Origin: an uncultured bacterium
GTDB lineage: Bacteria > Acidobacteriota > Thermoanaerobaculia > Multivoradales > J023
Direction: 5' to 3'
Assembly (NCBI GenBank): GCA_937948815.1
Contig: CALFAM010000241.1
Span: 1 to 37,944 of the forward strand
Length of the DNA stretch: 37,944 bases
Positions 33,067 to 37,944 of this stretch are shown here, in pieces; the stretch's first letter is position 1, and the number at the start of each line of letters is the position of its first letter. The notes below the pieces were generated by a model. It was given only the letters and a program-made list of their open reading frames with translations. It had not been told where the DNA came from and made no database searches. The position numbers and the translations under genes were made by a program.

Positions 33067-34176
33067 ATGAATCACGACAGCGTCGATGAGACCAAGAACC
33101 GTGCGGGCAGAAGGCCTATGACCAAACGCCGCAGATGGCGGAAGTTGGGTTGGACCGGACTCCTGCTCGCGGGCACCCTGGTGCTCGCAGGGGAGCTGGC
33201 CGCGCGACTGTACTGGCGTCTGCAATTCGATCTTCCGATCTTGGGGAAGCAGCCGTTTCTTCATGCTCACTATCCGGAGCTCGAGCGGATGGCATCGCGG
33301 CGACCGACACACGAGGACGAGCACACGGACATTCTCCTGCTTGGCGGCTCGGTCTTGCAGCGCAACTGGGGAAATGTCGAGCCCGAGCTGCTGGAGCAGC
33401 TCGCCCTGGCCGGCCATCGCGGTGTACGGATTTCGAACCTTGCTCAGGCCGCCCACACCACACGTGACAGCTTGTTGAAGTACCAAGCGCTCGGCGATGC
33501 GCGTTACGAGCTGGTCATCGTGTACCACGGAGTCAACGAGGCGCGGACCAACAACGTTCCGCCGGAGCGATTTCGCAGCGATTATGGGCACGTTGCCTGG
33601 TACGAGAATGTCAATTTACTGTCCCGGGGCCACCGTGCCCATCACCTCTCGTTGCCGATCACACTTCGGTTCCTGCGCCTGGCCATCCGCCAACGTCGGG
33701 CGCCCGGTGAGTATGTTTCCGTTCACCATCCGCGTGCCAAGTGGATTCGACACGGGAATCGGGTGCGCAGTGAAGAGTCGTTCCGCCAGAACCTGGGCGC
33801 GATTCGCGATTTGGCGGCGCAGCGTGGTGACCGTCTGGTCTTCATGACTTTTGCGCTCCATGTGCCCGATGACTATTCACGCGAGGCCTTCGATGCCCGC
33901 GTGCTCGACTATGCCCTGCATCGCAGCCCGCTCGAGATCTGGGGGGCACCAGAGAACGTGCAAGCAGCCGTCGACGCGCACAACAGGGTGGTAAAGGACG
34001 TGGCCGCCAGCATGGATGAGCCGCTCTTCGTCGACCAGGCGGCGTTGATGCAACCCGCGGGGGCGCACGAGTTTAATGACGCTTGCCATCTGACCGGTGT
34101 CGGTTCGGCCCGATTCGTCGCCAACATGACTCCGATTCTTGCTGCCGAGCTCGACCGTCAGAAGCAGCTTCGCTAG
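33067..34176 (+). CDS. Membrane-anchored SGNH/GDSL-family hydrolase
   Basis: A 369-residue protein with an N-terminal basic segment and membrane helix (~28-43, WTGLLLAGTLVLAGEL), then an SGNH fold. Block I is LLLGGSV with nucleophile Ser95, the Asn block is VYHGVNEAR, and the catalytic Asp338/His341 pair lies in NDACHLTGVGS. The family covers esterases, lipases and sugar O-acetyl esterases. The extracytoplasmic position points to envelope or polysaccharide substrates, but none can be named. GGAG lies six bases before the ATG at 33067. It is divergent from the ydbH-like gene and 167 bp upstream of the patatin gene on the same strand. Confidence 0.82.
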   Translation: MNHDSVDETKNRAGRRPMTKRRRWRKLGWTGLLLAGTLVLAGELAARLYWRLQFDLPILGKQPFLHAHYPELERMASRRPTHEDEHTDILLLGGSVLQRNWGNVEPELLEQLALAGHRGVRISNLAQAAHTTRDSLLKYQALGDARYELVIVYHGVNEARTNNVPPERFRSDYGHVAWYENVNLLSRGHRAHHLSLPITLRFLRLAIRQRRAPGEYVSVHHPRAKWIRHGNRVRSEESFRQNLGAIRDLAAQRGDRLVFMTFALHVPDDYSREAFDARVLDYALHRSPLEIWGAPENVQAAVDAHNRVVKDVAASMDEPLFVDQAALMQPAGAHEFNDACHLTGVGSARFVANMTPILAAELDRQKQLR

Positions 34177-34343
34177 CCTGGTGGTGGCCTCACCGGGGAA
34201 GGACCGCAGCCGCGACGGGATGCCGTCCTGGAAACCCTCGTGCTGGCAGCGTAGTCTTGTCGTCGATCCTGGTTCTGCAGCGCGCGTACGTGAAGGCACC
34301 GTATGTCTCGGTCGCGCGAAATGCTGGTGGAGAGGAGGAGAGC

Positions 34344-37300
34344 ATGGGCAAGCGCGGGTCGCTACGCCAATGGTGCATGGATCGCATCAATGACTACCTG
34401 TGCGGTCGGGGAGAGGGCGAGGAGCCGCTCCCATTTCATCAGGTGCTCGACATCGAGCTCTCGGTCATCGACCGCAAGCGCAATCCCAGCGGAGCCGACG
34501 GTGCCGATATCGACAGCGCCATCCAGATGGCGAGCGGTGAGGTCGACCTACGCTCGATTCTGGCTCGCCGTGGTGAGACCACCGAGGATCCCCAGGCCAC
34601 CGCGGAGGAGCGGCGACGCCTGGAGCATGCGGCGGTCAAGCGCGCCCTCGATCGCGATCTGATTGGCGTTGCATTCTCCGGCGGCGGCATCCGGAGCGCG
34701 ACGTTCAACCTGGGCGTCATCCAGGCCCTGGCGGATCTGCGTCTGTTGCCGGTCATCGACTACCTCTCGACCGTTTCGGGCGGGGGCTACATCGGGAGCT
34801 GGCTCAGTGCGCTGACCGAGCGCGAGAATCGAAAACAGGTCGAACCGGGTGCGCTGCACGGTATCGAGGCGGTTCAGCAGCGCCTGATGACGCGCCGCAA
34901 CGCCACCCAGCCCGTCGAAGATGCATCGGTGGGCTTTCTTCGCAAGTACAGCAACTACCTATCACCCCGTCTCGGCCTGCTGTCCGCCGATACCTGGGCC
35001 ATCGTCGCGACCTATTTGCGCAACCTGGTGCTCAACCTCCTGGTGGTGATTCCCGGGCTCTCTCTCTTCCTCTTCGTGCCCTGGCTGTTCTTCTTGGCGG
35101 ACGGCCTGCTCGAAAGCGATCAGAAGAGTTTTCTCTGGAGCCTCGGTCTCGGCATGCTGGCGACGATCGTCATGGGCTACAACATGGCGGCTTTGGTCGA
35201 TCCGGAGGAGCGTGAGCGCGACAAGGAGGCGGATTTTCGCGCCGTGAAGCTGCTCCAACCAGGTACCTTGCGCGTGCTGATGATCGTGCCGCTGACCGCG
35301 GCAGCCTACTTCGCGAGCCGCTGGATGCCCAACACCGACGCGCAGATCGGACGGTGGATGCTCGGGGTGGCTGCTGCCTACGCGGGCTCCTGGGCCATTG
35401 CGGCGCTGGTCGCGTCCGTGTCTCGGTGGCACAGCCGGCAGACCCTGCGGCTATGGCTCTGGCTGGTGTTCACGGCTGGCCTCTGCGGCGGCGTGGCGGG
35501 CGGCCTCCTGTGGCTGTTGGCCCGCTTCCTCGACGCGTGGTCCAAGCAAGGCTCGGCGGCGGGTCCAGGGGTACCGGCCGATCCGACGCTGATCGTCTGG
35601 GGGCCGCCGCTGGTCCTGGTCTGGTTCATCTTGCTCGGCGTCCTGCAAACCGGTGTCATGGGTCGCCGCATGCTCGACTCGCAGCGCGAGTGGCTGAGTC
35701 GGGTCGGTGCTTGGCTGCTGATCTTCACGGTCGGCTGGCTGAGCCTGTTCGCTTTTGTGGTGTACGGCCCGCCACTGATGGTCACCCTCGCCGGCTGGGG
35801 CAAGGCCATGCTCGCTGGCGGTTGGTTGGCTGCGACGCTGGGTGGCTTGGTTGCCAGCCGCGCCGCGGGCGCGGACGCTGGCCGCGTGCGTCGAGTCGTC
35901 GCCGCGGTCGCGCCTTACGTCTTCATCGGCGGGCTCTTTCTCTTGCTTTCACTCGGTCTCAGCTCGGGATTGGCAAAGGTGGCGGGTAAGAATGCCGACT
36001 GGCATCGCGTGATCGAGGAGCGGCAGGCGTGGGACGAGCGTCGTGCAGCCGTCGAGCGGCGGAACGAAGCGGTGAGCCGGCGCGCCGCGGAGCCCTTCGC
36101 CGGTGGTGCCTCGATCACCGAAGCGACCCAGGCCCTCGAGCTCGAGGAGAGCTACCGCTTCTGGGTGCTCTTCGTCGATCTGCAGCATCAACACAATGCA
36201 CTGATCGCCAAGATCGTCGGCCGCACCGCCGGCAGTGAGCGCTGGTACGTCCTCCAGACCTTTCTCGCATTGCTGGCTGGTACGTTGCTGATTGCCTGGC
36301 GGGTCGATGTGAACGAATTCTCGATGCACAGCTTGTACCGCAACCGGCTCGTTCGCGCCTACATGGGGGCATCGGTCGATGCGGTCGAGCGGCGTCGACG
36401 GGCGCAGCCGTTCACCGGCTTCTATCGCAACGACGACCTACCTCTGGCCGGCACGGATACACCGCAGCGAGATCTGGACGCGATCGATCTCAGCAAGCGA
36501 GGCCCGCTGCACTTGATCAATGTGGCGCTCAATCTGGTCGGCGGCGATCAGCTCGCCTGGCAGGAGCGCAAGGCGGCCTCGTTCCTGCTCTCGCCCCTGT
36601 TCTGTGGCTTCGAGCCGCCGGACGAAGACGATTTCAACGCGGCCCTGACGCCGAGCATCCGCCGGCATGGCTTCCGGCCCGCCAAGTCGTTCGCCAGTCG
36701 ACCGAAGCGCCAGCGATTGAGCCTGGGCGGTGCGATGGCGATCTCCGGCGCCGCGGCCAGCCCGAACATGGGCTTCCGCAGTACTGCTGCGTCGGCCTTT
36801 CTGCTCACGATCTTCAACGTTCGGTTGGGCTGGTGGTTGGGCAATCCGCGCCACGCCCGGACTTGGCGTCGCTCCGGACCGCTGGTCGCACTCTTCCATT
36901 TGTTGCAAGAGATCAGTGGGTCGGCACGTGGGCGTACCCGCTACATCTATGCCTCGGACGGTGGCCATTTCGAAAACCTGGGCATCTACGAGCTGGTGCG
37001 TCGACGCTGCCGTTTCATCGTGGCCTGCGATGCCGGCGCCGATCCAGACCTGGCGTTCGATGATCTGGGTGCGGCCATTCGCAAATGCCGCGCTGACTTC
37101 GGTGTCGATATCGACCTCGATCTCGGGCCGATTCGGGAAGGTGCGAAGGGTGCCTTGAGCGACGATACCAGTCGTTGGCACTGCGCGCTGGGAACGGTGC
37201 GGTACCTGCGTGAAGGCCAAGAGGGCACGATTCTCTACGTCAAGGCGTCGGTGACCGGCGATGAGCCTGCTGACGTTCTCAACTACCGTCGGCAGAACCC

Positions 37301-37944
37301 GACCTTTCCGCACGAGAGCACGGGGGATCAGTTCTTCGACGAGTCTCAATTCGAAAGCTACCGCCGACTGGGCCACCACGTCATGACCCAGGTGATGGAA
37401 GATGCCGCGATGCGTGCGAGTGAGCCGCCCGGGCAGGTCCTCAATGACGCATTCTCGTGGCAGCGGACCCAGATCGCGCGTTTGTGGCGGGGCCTTGCCG
37501 AGCGCTGGCTGTCGCCTTCGCGCTCGGCGCGCGCGGGATTCACGCGCCTGACCGAGACCCTCGATGCCTTGCTCGAACGGCTTCGCACCGACGATCGCTT
37601 GCGTTTTCTCGATGCGCAGTTCTACCCCGAGTGGCATCGGCTGCTGGCCGGCGCGTGCGAAGACGTTCCCGCTGACACCTTGTGGCTGCCGGACTCCGCC
37701 GAAGAACGGAGCCAGGGCTTCTACTTTTGCAGCGCACTGATCCAGCTGATGGAAAACGTCTACATCGACCTGACCCTGGACGAGTCCTGGGATGACCCGG
37801 ACAACCGGGGGTGGACCAACCTGTTCCGACACTGGTCGTGGTCGGGCATGCTGCGCGCGACCTGGGCGATCACCGCGGCCACCTATGGTCAGCGATTCCA
37901 GACCTTCTGCGCTGACCGCCTCGGGCTCAACCTCGGCGAGGTTG
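34344..37944 (+). CDS. Very large membrane patatin-like phospholipase (3' end outside window)
   Basis: The frame is open from the ATG at 34344 (AGGAGGAGAGC upstream) to the window edge, at least 1,200 codons, with no stop seen. Patatin hallmarks are FSGGGIRSATFNLGV (oxyanion loop, Gly113-Ser118), YLSTVSGGGYIGSWL with nucleophile Ser145, and YASDGGHFENLGIYEL with Asp872. Between the nucleophile and the Asp lie about 9-10 hydrophobic helices (residues ~210-660) and the conserved-looking NEFSMHSLYRNRLVRAYMGAS. After the Asp comes FPHESTGDQFFDESQFESYR. The catalytic dyad is thus separated by 726 residues including a membrane domain. Predicted to hydrolyse acyl chains at a membrane; direction and substrate are unknown. 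It lies downstream of the SGNH hydrolase on the same strand and may be co-transcribed with it. Confidence 0.85.
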   Translation, partial: MGKRGSLRQWCMDRINDYLCGRGEGEEPLPFHQVLDIELSVIDRKRNPSGADGADIDSAIQMASGEVDLRSILARRGETTEDPQATAEERRRLEHAAVKRALDRDLIGVAFSGGGIRSATFNLGVIQALADLRLLPVIDYLSTVSGGGYIGSWLSALTERENRKQVEPGALHGIEAVQQRLMTRRNATQPVEDASVGFLRKYSNYLSPRLGLLSADTWAIVATYLRNLVLNLLVVIPGLSLFLFVPWLFFLADGLLESDQKSFLWSLGLGMLATIVMGYNMAALVDPEERERDKEADFRAVKLLQPGTLRVLMIVPLTAAAYFASRWMPNTDAQIGRWMLGVAAAYAGSWAIAALVASVSRWHSRQTLRLWLWLVFTAGLCGGVAGGLLWLLARFLDAWSKQGSAAGPGVPADPTLIVWGPPLVLVWFILLGVLQTGVMGRRMLDSQREWLSRVGAWLLIFTVGWLSLFAFVVYGPPLMVTLAGWGKAMLAGGWLAATLGGLVASRAAGADAGRVRRVVAAVAPYVFIGGLFLLLSLGLSSGLAKVAGKNADWHRVIEERQAWDERRAAVERRNEAVSRRAAEPFAGGASITEATQALELEESYRFWVLFVDLQHQHNALIAKIVGRTAGSERWYVLQTFLALLAGTLLIAWRVDVNEFSMHSLYRNRLVRAYMGASVDAVERRRRAQPFTGFYRNDDLPLAGTDTPQRDLDAIDLSKRGPLHLINVALNLVGGDQLAWQERKAASFLLSPLFCGFEPPDEDDFNAALTPSIRRHGFRPAKSFASRPKRQRLSLGGAMAISGAAASPNMGFRSTAASAFLLTIFNVRLGWWLGNPRHARTWRRSGPLVALFHLLQEISGSARGRTRYIYASDGGHFENLGIYELVRRRCRFIVACDAGADPDLAFDDLGAAIRKCRADFGVDIDLDLGPIREGAKGALSDDTSRWHCALGTVRYLREGQEGTILYVKASVTGDEPADVLNYRRQNPTFPHESTGDQFFDESQFESYRRLGHHVMTQVMEDAAMRASEPPGQVLNDAFSWQRTQIARLWRGLAERWLSPSRSARAGFTRLTETLDALLERLRTDDRLRFLDAQFYPEWHRLLAGACEDVPADTLWLPDSAEERSQGFYFCSALIQLMENVYIDLTLDESWDDPDNRGWTNLFRHWSWSGMLRATWAITAATYGQRFQTFCADRLGLNLGEV

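Noticed and set aside
36438-37832. A 464-codon minus-strand frame
   Set aside because: It lies entirely within the patatin gene, whose Asp motif and conserved C-terminal blocks are read on the plus strand.

Overview
The window is G+C-rich bacterial chromosome, packed with genes on both strands. It contains no rRNA, tRNA, CRISPR array or complete mobile element that I could see. The gene style suggests Acidobacteriota, probably a Thermoanaerobaculia-like lineage. The pointers are a secreted metalloprotease ending in two copies of a Cys/Phe/Trp-rich domain typical of that group, the C-terminal remnant of an ADOP-type (acidobacterial duplicated orphan permease) ABC permease, Ser/Thr kinase and TPR signalling proteins, and DUF4097 and G8 envelope proteins. 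This assignment is inference. The envelope is Gram-negative: TonB, two lipoprotein signals, and a YdbH/YdbL-type phospholipid-transport pair.

Layout. 1-554: no convincing gene. 555-5636 (minus): tightly coupled operon of a cytosolic Ser/Thr kinase, a GT39-like membrane glycosyltransferase with C-terminal TPRs, and an M20 (PM20D1-like) amidohydrolase. Divergent from it at 5830 is a membrane-anchored TPR protein with a TolB-like extracytoplasmic domain. 7654-14956 (minus): PLP-dependent threonine dehydratase/EutB-like enzyme, DUF4097 beta-solenoid lipoprotein, 68-residue membrane protein, TonB, unknown membrane protein, an internally deleted VapC toxin with an intact Phd-type antitoxin and a perfect palindromic operator, a ThrE-type exporter, and a WS/DGAT acyltransferase. 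15218-16878 (plus): operon of two YbjQ-family proteins and an M48 membrane protease. 17149-21742 (plus): two large secreted proteins, a zinc metalloprotease and a G8/beta-helix protein related to CEMIP/TMEM2. 22081-23328 (minus): a second M48 protease with a pseudopilin-like tail. 23553-25248 (plus): kynureninase and a small secreted Gly-tailed protein. 25378-28291 (minus): alpha/beta hydrolase, ADOP-permease remnant, haloalkane dehalogenase (HLD-II) and a MarR regulator, with a similar AT-rich motif in front of the last two genes. 28418-32766 (minus): YdbL/YnbE-like lipoprotein overlapping a large YdbH/AsmA-like protein. 33067-37944 (plus): SGNH hydrolase and a very large patatin-like protein that runs off the end of the window.

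Many of the genes deal with acyl chains and the envelope: N-acyl amidohydrolase, WS/DGAT, SGNH esterase, patatin, YdbH/YdbL, M48 proteases, DUF4097 and TonB. The points most worth a second look are the patatin whose catalytic dyad is separated by a roughly ten-helix membrane block, the YnbE-YdbL fusion, the M48-pseudopilin fusion, the collapsed VapC with its operator intact, the YbjQ-YbjQ-M48 operon, and the MarR-dehalogenase regulatory unit. I identified all families by reading motifs, without database searches.
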